Assembly (NCBI GenBank): GCA_038205755.1
Contig: JBBRBN010000002.1
Coordinates: forward strand, 28,493-92,492
Direction: 5' to 3'
DNA length: 64,000 bases
Origin: JANNWF01 sp038205755
Lineage (GTDB): Bacteria > Pseudomonadota > Gammaproteobacteria > Xanthomonadales > Xanthomonadaceae
Each line of letters starts with the position of its first letter. Within the stretch, counting starts at the first letter, position 1. The position numbers and the translations under genes were made by a program. This document shows, one piece after another, positions 51,413-58,949 of this stretch. The notes beneath the pieces are model-generated. The model saw only the letters and a program-made list of their open reading frames with translations, had not been told where the DNA came from and searched no databases.

Positions 51413-53782
51413 ATGAAGCCACTGCTGGCAACCCTCTTGGCTCTTGGCCTAGCGTCCAGCGCCAGCGCGCAAGTCTCGCTGACGACGCTCGGAAGCCCGT
51501 ACACGCAGGACTTCAACACGCTGCCCAACGCCGGGACAGTGGCTTGGGTCAACGAGGGTGAGGCAGGCGAAACGCTGGACGGCTGGTATCACCGGCGCAC
51601 CGGTAGCGGCGTCAACCTGGTCGCCAACAACGGCGGCAGCAATGCCGGCAACCTTTACAGCTATGGCACCGGCACTGACAGCGATCGGGCCCTGGGTTCG
51701 GTGGGGTCGGGCAACGCCGCCGTTGGCAACATTTTTTATGGCGTCCGCTTCGTCAACAATACGGGCGCGGCGATTACCCAGTTGCAGATCAGCTACGTCG
51801 GTGAGCAGTGGCGCAACGGCGGCAACACGACGCCGCATGTGGCCGCTTTCTCCTACCTGGTGGGCGCGCCGACCGTCAGCGGGACGCTCGTCGAGTTCCA
51901 GACTGCTGGCACTGCCGTCTCCGAGCTGAACTTCACCAGCCCGGTCAACCTTGCCGCTGCCGCAGCGCTGGATGGCAACGCCGCGGCCAATCGGGTGGCG
52001 ATCAGTCACACCATCACGGGGCTGAGCATCGCGGTTGGCACCGAGGTGATGCTGCGCTGGTCTGATCCGGACCAAGCCGGTTCCGACCACGGACTCTCGG
52101 TCGACGATCTCTCGGTAACCCCGCTTGGGGATGCCGTCGTTGGCTTTGATGTCTCGCTGACGTTGGCCGATGGACCTGACCCGGTCGCGGCAGGCACCAA
52201 TTTGACCTACACCGCCGTGGCTTCCAATGCCGGGCCGGCCGACGCGCAGGATGTGGCCGTCACTGTGCCCTTGCCGGCCGGGACCAGCGTTGTGTCTGCG
52301 GTCGCCGATGGCGGCGGCAGCTGCAATGCCGTCTCGCCGGTGGTGTGCAGCTGGGCGGGCGCAACTGCCGCAGGCGTTCCGCGCACCGCAACCGTGGTCG
52401 CTCTGGTCGGTGCGGCAGTCGCCGATGGCACCCAGCTCAACACTATCGCAACGGTCACGGCCACCGGTGTGGACAGCAACCCAGGCAATAACAGCGTATC
52501 GACCACCACCGACGTGGTCACGCGCGCCAATCTGTCGATCACCCTCACCGACAGTCCTGATCCGGTCATCGCCGGCGCCAATCTGACCTATACGGCGGCA
52601 CTGACCAACGGCGGTTCGAGCGTCGCGCAGGACGCCAACATCACGCTGCCGCTGCCGGCTGGCACCAGTTTTGTCTCGGCGGTCGCCGGTGGCGGCGGCA
52701 GCTGCAGCGCAGCGAGCCCGGTGGTCTGCACCTGGGCCGGCGCGACGGCTCCGGCTGCGCAGCGCACGGCGACCATCGTCGTCCGGGTCGCGGCAAGTGT
52801 TGCCAACGGCAGCAAGCTCACTGCCACTGCAACCGCAGCCTCGGCCACCACTGACCCGACGCCGGGCAACAATGATGCCAACGCCACGACCACGGTGAAT
52901 GCCTCGGCTGACCTCTCGATCACGTTGACCGACAGTCCAGACCCGGTGGTCGCCGGCACCAGCCTGACCTACACCGCGACGCTGACCAACGGCGGGCTGA
53001 GCGATGCACAGGGCGTCAGCATCACGCTGCCGTTGCCGGCTGGCACCGGCTTCGTCTCGGCCATGCCGACTGGCGGCGGTGCCTGCAGCGCGGCGACGCC
53101 GGTGGTCTGCACTTGGTCCGGGGCCACTGCCGCAGGTGTCAGCCACAGCGTGACCGTGGTGGCTGACGTGGCGGAAAGCGCCGTCGACGGCAGCACGCTT
53201 GAGGCCACTGCGTCCGCCGCCAGCACCACGCCGGATCCGAACGCCAACAACAGCAACGTGACCGTCGCCACCACGGTGGCGACGTCTGCCGACCTGACGC
53301 TGACCTTCACCGCTGGCCCGACCCCGGTGACGCCCGGCCTCGCCATCACCCTGAACGGCTCCGCGATCAACAATGGCCCCAGCGATGCCCAGAATGTGCA
53401 GATCGCCATCGTGCTCGGGCCAGGCGTGCAGTTCTCGTCGGCGACGCCTTCGGCGGGCGGCGTCTGTACGCTGCCGGCGTTCGGAGGCACCGGAACTGTC
53501 AGCTGCACATGGGCGGGAGCGACGGCGGTGGGCGGCACGCGCGGCGTCGCGGTTACCGCGTATACCTACAACCGCGGTTCGGCAGTCGCCAGCGCTAGCG
53601 CGACGTCCTCAACCAGCGATCTGACGCCAGACAACAATGCGGCCAGCGCCAACATCACGGTGGGCTCGGGTGGCAACAATTCGACGCCGGTGATGATTCC
53701 GACCGCTGAGCACAGCGTGCTGGCTCTGCTGGCCCTGCTGCTTGGCCTGGTCGGCTTCGTGGCAGTGCGGCAGCGCTACTGA
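51413..53782 (+). CDS. DUF11-repeat secreted protein with IPTL-type sorting signal
   Basis: A 789-residue exported protein. A signal peptide (MKPLLATLLALGLASSASA) precedes a ~220-residue N-terminal domain (TLGSPYTQDFNTLP, LSVDDLSVTPLG) of the type found in cell-surface proteins. Four DUF11 repeats of ~124 residues follow, each beginning with a DSPDPV- or TPV-like motif and carrying PLPAGTSFVSA-type strands. The C-terminus is VMIPTAEHSVLALLALLLGLVGF then RQR, an IPTL-CTERM-like tag. It is likely displayed on or released from the outer membrane. The start is set by the signal peptide. Confidence 0.82.
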   Translation: MKPLLATLLALGLASSASAQVSLTTLGSPYTQDFNTLPNAGTVAWVNEGEAGETLDGWYHRRTGSGVNLVANNGGSNAGNLYSYGTGTDSDRALGSVGSGNAAVGNIFYGVRFVNNTGAAITQLQISYVGEQWRNGGNTTPHVAAFSYLVGAPTVSGTLVEFQTAGTAVSELNFTSPVNLAAAAALDGNAAANRVAISHTITGLSIAVGTEVMLRWSDPDQAGSDHGLSVDDLSVTPLGDAVVGFDVSLTLADGPDPVAAGTNLTYTAVASNAGPADAQDVAVTVPLPAGTSVVSAVADGGGSCNAVSPVVCSWAGATAAGVPRTATVVALVGAAVADGTQLNTIATVTATGVDSNPGNNSVSTTTDVVTRANLSITLTDSPDPVIAGANLTYTAALTNGGSSVAQDANITLPLPAGTSFVSAVAGGGGSCSAASPVVCTWAGATAPAAQRTATIVVRVAASVANGSKLTATATAASATTDPTPGNNDANATTTVNASADLSITLTDSPDPVVAGTSLTYTATLTNGGLSDAQGVSITLPLPAGTGFVSAMPTGGGACSAATPVVCTWSGATAAGVSHSVTVVADVAESAVDGSTLEATASAASTTPDPNANNSNVTVATTVATSADLTLTFTAGPTPVTPGLAITLNGSAINNGPSDAQNVQIAIVLGPGVQFSSATPSAGGVCTLPAFGGTGTVSCTWAGATAVGGTRGVAVTAYTYNRGSAVASASATSSTSDLTPDNNAASANITVGSGGNNSTPVMIPTAEHSVLALLALLLGLVGFVAVRQRY

Positions 53783-53853
53783 TCCCGCGCGGGACCGGAC
53801 GGTAAACCGTCCGCTCCCGACAGCCGCTCAGCGCGATCGCCGCGCTGAGCGGC
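53783..53853. terminator. Cluster of three strong hairpins between convergent genes
   Basis: Directly after the DUF11-protein stop there are three palindromes in a row: TCCCGCGCGGGA (53783-53794), GGACGGT-AA-ACCGTCC (53797-53812) and a perfect 13-bp stem GCCGCTCAGCGCG with a five-base loop (53823-53853). None has a T-run. They probably act as a transcription barrier between this gene and the convergent VOC gene; the remaining bases to 53990 show nothing else. Confidence 0.55.
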
Positions 53854-53990
53854 GCCCGCGAGTCGAGGTGTCCGGGCGCCGATCATTCGCACAGCGGCTG
53901 CGAGCGCCGTTCGAAGCCTCGCTGACGCCCGAACCCGGGCAAGCGGGCATCGGTGCCGAGGCAAAAGCGATGGTCTGATCGGCCGAGCGC

Positions 53991-54380
53991 CTAATCCCAA
54001 CGGTTCGCGCCGTGCGCCAGGTCTTCGAGCTTGGCCCGCACCACGCAGAAGCGCTGACCGGTCGGCGCTTGCATGACCACCCAGCGAGCATCGCGCGGGC
54101 GGCTGACTTCGCTGGCACCCAGCAATTTCAGGCGCGCCACTTCGGCCCCGATGTCGTCGGTCTCGATGTCCAGATGCAGGCGCGAGGTGTGCTCGACCCG
54201 CTGCACTTCGATATGCAGGCCGTGGCGACTGCCGTCCAGACGTGCGTAGCGGCCTTCGCCTCCCTCGTCAGGATCGACCACCGGCAGGCCCAGCGCGTCG
54301 CTCCAGAAGCGGGCGGCGGGCTCCAGTTGGGCGTCCTGGCAGTCGATGATGAAGCCGGCCAGGCGCGAGCGATGGCTCAT
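53991..54380 (-). CDS. VOC (glyoxalase/bleomycin-resistance) family protein
   Basis: A 129-residue single-domain-pair VOC protein. Segments typical of the fold are AGFIIDCQDAQLEPAARFWSDALGLPVV, LHLDIETDDIGAEVARLKLLGA and WVVMQAPTGQRFCVV. Metal-ligand positions seem partly present (His in LHIEVQ and LHLDIE). Its ATG overlaps the E2 stop by four bases, so it is translated with the branched-chain dehydrogenase operon. Its role there is unknown; a lyase, dioxygenase or detoxifying function is possible. Confidence 0.82.
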   Translation of the reverse strand: MSHRSRLAGFIIDCQDAQLEPAARFWSDALGLPVVDPDEGGEGRYARLDGSRHGLHIEVQRVEHTSRLHLDIETDDIGAEVARLKLLGASEVSRPRDARWVVMQAPTGQRFCVVRAKLEDLAHGANRWD

Positions 54381-55816
54381 ACCGGCAGCGCCAGATCGTC
54401 AAGCAGGCTGCGCAAAAAGCGAGCCGCTTCGCCGCCGGTGCAGGCGCGATGATCAAAGGTGAGCGAGATCGGAATGATCCGGTGGGTGGCGATGCCGCCC
54501 ATGGTCGGTACCACCTGGTGGCGACCGCGACCGGCGGCGATGATCGCGACGCACGGCGGAACGACCACCGGCGTGGCGTAGCGGCCGGCGTACTTGCCGA
54601 AATTGGACAGGCTGATGGTGTAACCCGACAGCTCACTGGCCGGCAGCGAACGCGCCTGCACCTGCGCGCTGAGCCGGTTCACCGCTTCGCGCAAACCGCC
54701 GGCGTCGAGGATGTCGGCGTTGCGCAGGTTGGCTACGAACAAGCCTTCGGGCGTGTCCACAGCGAGCCCGATATCGACCTGCGGATGCAGCGTGCGGGTA
54801 AGCGTGTTGCCGTCGAACCACGCATTCAGCGCTGGCTCGGCGCGACAGGCGATGATGATCGCGCGCAGCAGGCGCACAGTGATGTCGTTGCCCGGCGTCC
54901 AGGCATCAATGTCGGCGTCGTCGCACAGCGTGGTCGGAACAACCTTGGCGTGCGCATCGGCCATGACCCGCGCCATGTTGCGGCGGACGCCGGTGAGCGG
55001 CTCGGGTTGACCCGACACCGCTACGCCGGGTGGCTGCGTGCGCAGGGGTTTGCCAGCAGCGGAGAGTTGAGTGCGGCTCGGGACATCGCCTCTCTCCCGC
55101 CCGGAGAGGGATTGGGGAGAGGGTTCGGTCGGAGCGCCAGATGGGCTGCTTGCGCGTTCGCCAGTTCGAGAACCTGGTCGCGTGTCTTCGTTTGGAGCTT
55201 GCGCAGGCCGCGTGCCCGCTCCCCGGCCTCTTTCTCCGAGGGAGGGGGGCGTAAGCCGCGCGCTCCCGTTCGCGGCAGCGGCCTTGATGTCACTCAGGCT
55301 CACTGAGCCCTCGGGCCCGGTCGGCCGCACTTTCGCAACATCCACGCCCAGCTTCTTCGCCAGGGCGCGCGCCGCCGGCATCGCCTTGACGCCGCCGGTG
55401 GCGATCGATGATTCGACGCGCACTTCGCTGCTGGCCTGCATCGCGCCGACCACCGTGCCGGCATCGGCGTCGGTCTCCTCGTCCGCCGAAGGGGGTGGGG
55501 GAGCGGGTTCGGCGCTGCTGTGCGCGCCGTGGTGGCCCGTGTCATGCCCTTCGGCGCGCTGTGGCAGGGCTGGATCCAGCTCGAACTCGGCCAGCAGCGT
55601 GTTGGTGATGATCACCGCACCGGCACCGCCGCCTACGCGGCGAATCACTCCCGAATACGGGGACGGCAGTTCGACCACCGCTTTGGCGGTTTCCATGGCG
55701 ACCAGCGGCTCGTCCAGCCGGGCGACTTCGCCGACCGCGACAAACCACTCGATCACGGTGGCGTCGGGCAGGCCTTCGCCCAGATCGGGCAGCAGAAATG
55801 TCTTCAGTGTGGCCAT
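54377..55816 (-). CDS. bkdB: 2-oxoacid dehydrogenase E2 (BCKDH-type dihydrolipoyl acyltransferase)
   Basis: A 479-residue E2 with a lipoyl domain (Lys45 in METAKAVVEL), a peripheral-subunit-binding domain (~143-180: KAMPAARALAKKLGVDVAKVRPTGPEG) and a C-terminal acyltransferase domain. Two oddities stand out. The linker at ~189-255 (nt ~55050-55255) looks like an inserted intergenic repeat kept in frame. The active-site motif reads DHRACTGG (His456), with Thr460 where the HRxxDG Asp is normal. It should carry acyl groups from E1 to CoA in branched-chain amino acid breakdown, partnering the two E1 genes just upstream. Confidence 0.88.
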   Translation of the reverse strand: MATLKTFLLPDLGEGLPDATVIEWFVAVGEVARLDEPLVAMETAKAVVELPSPYSGVIRRVGGGAGAVIITNTLLAEFELDPALPQRAEGHDTGHHGAHSSAEPAPPPPSADEETDADAGTVVGAMQASSEVRVESSIATGGVKAMPAARALAKKLGVDVAKVRPTGPEGSVSLSDIKAAAANGSARLTPPSLGERGRGAGTRPAQAPNEDTRPGSRTGERASSPSGAPTEPSPQSLSGRERGDVPSRTQLSAAGKPLRTQPPGVAVSGQPEPLTGVRRNMARVMADAHAKVVPTTLCDDADIDAWTPGNDITVRLLRAIIIACRAEPALNAWFDGNTLTRTLHPQVDIGLAVDTPEGLFVANLRNADILDAGGLREAVNRLSAQVQARSLPASELSGYTISLSNFGKYAGRYATPVVVPPCVAIIAAGRGRHQVVPTMGGIATHRIIPISLTFDHRACTGGEAARFLRSLLDDLALPV

Positions 55817-55822
55817 GGGGGC

Positions 55823-56803
55823 TCAGTTGAAAGCCAGCACGCGCTTGGCGGCGGCGAGGATGCGGGGCACGTCGGGCAGGAACTTCATCTCCAGCCGGAA
55901 CAGCGGAATGTGGGTGTCGTAGCCGGTGACGCGCAGTACCGGCGCCTTCAGGTCGAACATCGACTCTTCGGCCAGTCGGGCGGCGATTTCGGCACCGAAG
56001 CCGCCGCTGCGCACGGCTTCGTGGATGATCACGCAGCGGCCGGTCTTGGCCACCGAATCGCGGATGGTGTCGAAGTCGAGTGGGCGCAAGGTCGCAACGT
56101 CGATCACCTCGGCCTCGACGCCTTCCTTGGCCAGCGCCTCAGCCGCCTCCAGCGTCTCCTTGACCTGCGAGCCCCAAGTGACCAGAGTCAGGTCGGCGCC
56201 TTCGCGCAGCACGTAGCAGACGTCCAGCGGCAGCGCCTCGCCGTCGTCGGCGACCTCTTCCTTGTACTGCCGGTAGATCCGCTTGGGCTCATAGAAGATC
56301 ACCGGATCGGGCTCGCGAATTGCCGCCAGCAGCAGGCCGTAGGCGCGGTGCGGTGATGACGGCATCACCACCCGCAGCCCCGGCACGTTGGTAAACAGCG
56401 CCTCGTTGGCCTCACTGTGGTGCTCGGGCGCGCGGATGCCGCCACCCCAGGGCACGCGCAGCACCAGCGGACAGGTCAGCCGGCCGCGGGTGCGGGTGCG
56501 CATTCGAGCGGCGTGGCAGATCAGCTGATCGAGCATCGGGTAGACGAAGCCGTCGAACTGCGCCTCCGCCACTGGCCGCATGCCTTGCGTGGCCAGTCCG
56601 ACGGCCAGCCCGGCGATGGTGGTTTCGTCGAGCGGCGTGTCGAGCACGCGCTCGTCGCCGAAGCGCTGGGCGAGGCCGGCAGTGGCGCGAAATACGCCGC
56701 CGTTGATGCCGACATCCTCACCCAACACAACGACACTGGGATCGCGTGCCAGCTCGTGCGCCAGCGCCATGGTGATCGCCTCGATCAGCGCGACGGCGGC
56801 CAT
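55823..56803 (-). CDS. bkdA2: 2-oxoacid dehydrogenase E1 beta subunit (BCKDH-type)
   Basis: A 326-residue transketolase-like beta subunit. Typical blocks are DPSVVVLGEDVGINGGVFRATAGL, FGDERVLDTPLDETTIAGLAVGLA, GMRPVAEAQFDGFVYPMLDQLI and the C-terminal EAVRSGGFGAEIAARLAE. It pairs with the alpha subunit to form the ThDP-dependent decarboxylase of the branched-chain 2-oxoacid dehydrogenase. It starts one base inside the E1alpha stop (TGATG) and is followed by E2 after 6 bp. No E3 gene is in this operon. Confidence 0.92.
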   Translation of the reverse strand: MAAVALIEAITMALAHELARDPSVVVLGEDVGINGGVFRATAGLAQRFGDERVLDTPLDETTIAGLAVGLATQGMRPVAEAQFDGFVYPMLDQLICHAARMRTRTRGRLTCPLVLRVPWGGGIRAPEHHSEANEALFTNVPGLRVVMPSSPHRAYGLLLAAIREPDPVIFYEPKRIYRQYKEEVADDGEALPLDVCYVLREGADLTLVTWGSQVKETLEAAEALAKEGVEAEVIDVATLRPLDFDTIRDSVAKTGRCVIIHEAVRSGGFGAEIAARLAEESMFDLKAPVLRVTGYDTHIPLFRLEMKFLPDVPRILAAAKRVLAFN

Positions 56804-57876
56804 CAGTGCTTGTCCCTCGCCATGGCTTCAGCGCGCTGCGCCAGCAGGTCGAGCGGCATGTCGGCGTACAGATGATCAAACATCGCTTCCACCGGTGGCG
56901 GTGCCACGGCGAGATAGGCATCGACCTCAGTGTCAACGCGACGACCGCACTCGGCCTTCCATTCGGCTTCCTGCGCATCGCTCCAGACGCCCTGCGCGGT
57001 CAACCAGGCGCGCAGCCGGAGCATCGGTTCGCGTTCCCAGGCTTCTTTCACTTCGATTTCGCCACGGTAACGGCGCGCATCGTCGGCGGTGGTGTGGTCG
57101 CCCAGCCGGTAGGTGACCGCCTCGATCACTGTGCCGCCGTGACCATTTCGGGCCCGCTTGAGCGCGTGATCGCAGGCCGCGCGGACGGCGATGTAGTCGT
57201 TGCCGTCGACCTGCACACAGTCGAGTCCGCCGGCGATGCCTTTTTGCGCCAACGTCTTGGCCCCGGTCTGCGCGGCCCGTGGCACCGAGATGGCCCACTG
57301 GTTATTGACGATCACCAGCACCAGCGGCAGGTTGAACGCGCCAGCCGAGTTGAGTGCGGCATAGAAGTCGGTCTTCGAGGTGCCGCCGTCGCCGCACATC
57401 GCCAGCGCGCAGCGCGGTTCATTGCGCAGCTTGAACGCCAGCGCCGCGCCGGCCGCATGCAGACACTGGGTGGCGATCGGTACGCAGAACGGATAATCGT
57501 GCGGCGGGCCGGAAAAGTCGCTGCCGCGCTCATCGCCGCCCCAGTACAGCAGCACCTCGCGCGGCTTCACACCGCGCGCGAACATGGCGCCGTACTCACG
57601 ATAGGAAATGCCCAGCACGTCGTCGTACTGCAGCGACTGGCCGACCGCGATATGCACCGCTTCGTGGCCAAGACAGCTGGCGTAGGTGCCGAGCTTGCCG
57701 GTGCGCTGCAGGGCTACCGCCTTGCTGTCGAAGCTGCGGGTGAACAGCATCAGCTTGTAGGGCTCGACCAGCGCCGCGGGATCGCGGGCGAACGGCGGCA
57801 GCGGCAGGTCGGTGGGCACGCCGTCGACGCCCAAATGCTGCAGGTAGTCGATCTGAAAGGTGGCGACGATGCTCAT
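56803..57876 (-). CDS. bkdA1: 2-oxoacid dehydrogenase E1 alpha subunit (BCKDH-type)
   Basis: A 357-residue thiamine-diphosphate-dependent E1alpha. The ThDP-Mg motif is CGDGGTSKTDFYAALNSAG...VNNQWAIS. The phosphorylation-loop region YRLGDHTTADDARRYRG and the N-terminal LFTRSFDSKAVALQRTGKLGTY are typical of the branched-chain subfamily. It decarboxylates the 2-oxoacids of Val, Leu and Ile. The ATG at 57876 gives the family start; the longer frame would overlap kynA's promoter and start. It leads the E1alpha-E1beta-E2-VOC operon, divergent from kynA. Confidence 0.92.
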   Translation of the reverse strand: MSIVATFQIDYLQHLGVDGVPTDLPLPPFARDPAALVEPYKLMLFTRSFDSKAVALQRTGKLGTYASCLGHEAVHIAVGQSLQYDDVLGISYREYGAMFARGVKPREVLLYWGGDERGSDFSGPPHDYPFCVPIATQCLHAAGAALAFKLRNEPRCALAMCGDGGTSKTDFYAALNSAGAFNLPLVLVIVNNQWAISVPRAAQTGAKTLAQKGIAGGLDCVQVDGNDYIAVRAACDHALKRARNGHGGTVIEAVTYRLGDHTTADDARRYRGEIEVKEAWEREPMLRLRAWLTAQGVWSDAQEAEWKAECGRRVDTEVDAYLAVAPPPVEAMFDHLYADMPLDLLAQRAEAMARDKH

Positions 57877-58011
57877 CGGCACCCCATGGAAAACGGTTGA
57901 CGGGCAGGCAGGTTCATATGGGGAGGATGCAGTGCAGCTGCGGCAGGCGCATGACGCGCTGCACCACGCGGGGTTACCCTCGCGGTCTTCACGTCGCTGG
58001 AAGTGCACATC

Positions 58012-58863
58012 GTGACAGCTCCTGACAATCAACGCGCCCTCGAGCAGGGCATCACCACCGATCTGCGCGGCCGGCTCACCTACGACGGCTACCTGCGGCT
58101 GGATGCGCTGCTATCGGCCCAGCAGCCGCTATCGCAGCCTGAGCATCATGACGAGCTGCTGTTCATCATCCAGCACCAGACCTCGGAGCTGTGGTTGAAA
58201 CTGCTGGTGCACGAACTCAGCGCTGCGCTGCGCCATCTCCAGCGCGACGAGGTCGGGCCGGTGCAGAAGATTCTGGCGCGGGTCAAGCAGGTTCAGCGGC
58301 AGCTGTTCGAGCAATGGTCGGTGCTGGAGACCCTGACGCCCACCGAGTACGCGCAGTTTCGACACGTGCTGGGGCCGGCATCGGGCTTCCAATCGCTGCA
58401 GTACCGTACGGTGGAGTTCCTGCTGGGCAACAAGAACGCCGCCATGCTGGCGGTGTTTGACTACGCGCCCGCGCAGCAGGCGGCGTTGGCCCGCGTGCTG
58501 CACGCGCCGGCGCTGTACGACGAGTTTCTGCGCCATCTGGCGCGCATGGGTCACGCCGTTCCGGCGCACTGCGTGGAGCGTGATTTCTCGCTTCCGCATC
58601 GGCGCACGCCGGAGCTGCTGCCGGTGTTCGAGGCGATCTACCGCGACCCGCAGACCCACTGGTCGGCGTATGCGCTGTGCGAGCAGCTGGTCGATGTGGA
58701 GGAGAGTTTCCAGCTATGGCGCTTCCGCCACATGAAGACGGTCGAGCGCATCATCGGCTACAAGCGCGGAACCGGCGGATCGAGCGGTGTCGGTTTCCTC
58801 AGCAAGGCGCTGGAGCTGACGTTCTTTCCCGAGCTGCTGGATGTGCGGACCCTGCTGGGGTGA
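58012..58863 (+). CDS. kynA: Tryptophan 2,3-dioxygenase
   Basis: A 283-residue heme dioxygenase. Family marks include LTYDGYLRLDALLSAQ, DELLFIIQHQTSELWLK with a conserved His, GPASGFQSLQYR, VEESFQLWRFRHMKTVERIIG with the heme-ligand His, and the substrate-binding GTGGSSGVGFL. It opens the indole ring of tryptophan to N-formylkynurenine. GTG 58012 is chosen over GTG 58003 because GGAAG at 57999-58003 then has normal spacing. It is divergent from the bkd operon; no kynurenine-formamidase gene is in the window. Confidence 0.93.
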   Translation: MTAPDNQRALEQGITTDLRGRLTYDGYLRLDALLSAQQPLSQPEHHDELLFIIQHQTSELWLKLLVHELSAALRHLQRDEVGPVQKILARVKQVQRQLFEQWSVLETLTPTEYAQFRHVLGPASGFQSLQYRTVEFLLGNKNAAMLAVFDYAPAQQAALARVLHAPALYDEFLRHLARMGHAVPAHCVERDFSLPHRRTPELLPVFEAIYRDPQTHWSAYALCEQLVDVEESFQLWRFRHMKTVERIIGYKRGTGGSSGVGFLSKALELTFFPELLDVRTLLG

Positions 58864-58949
58864 GGGGCGGGGTCCCGTCGGTGCAGCCGGCAAACCCGCA
58901 GACGCCAGCCTGCTAGCATTCGCCCTTCATTCAGAAACTGGGGACCGGA

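Noticed and set aside
55487..55515. G-rich tract in the first E2 linker as a second repeat insertion
   Set aside because: It encodes an ordinary Pro/Ala-rich linker and lacks the paired hairpin ends seen at 55050-55260.
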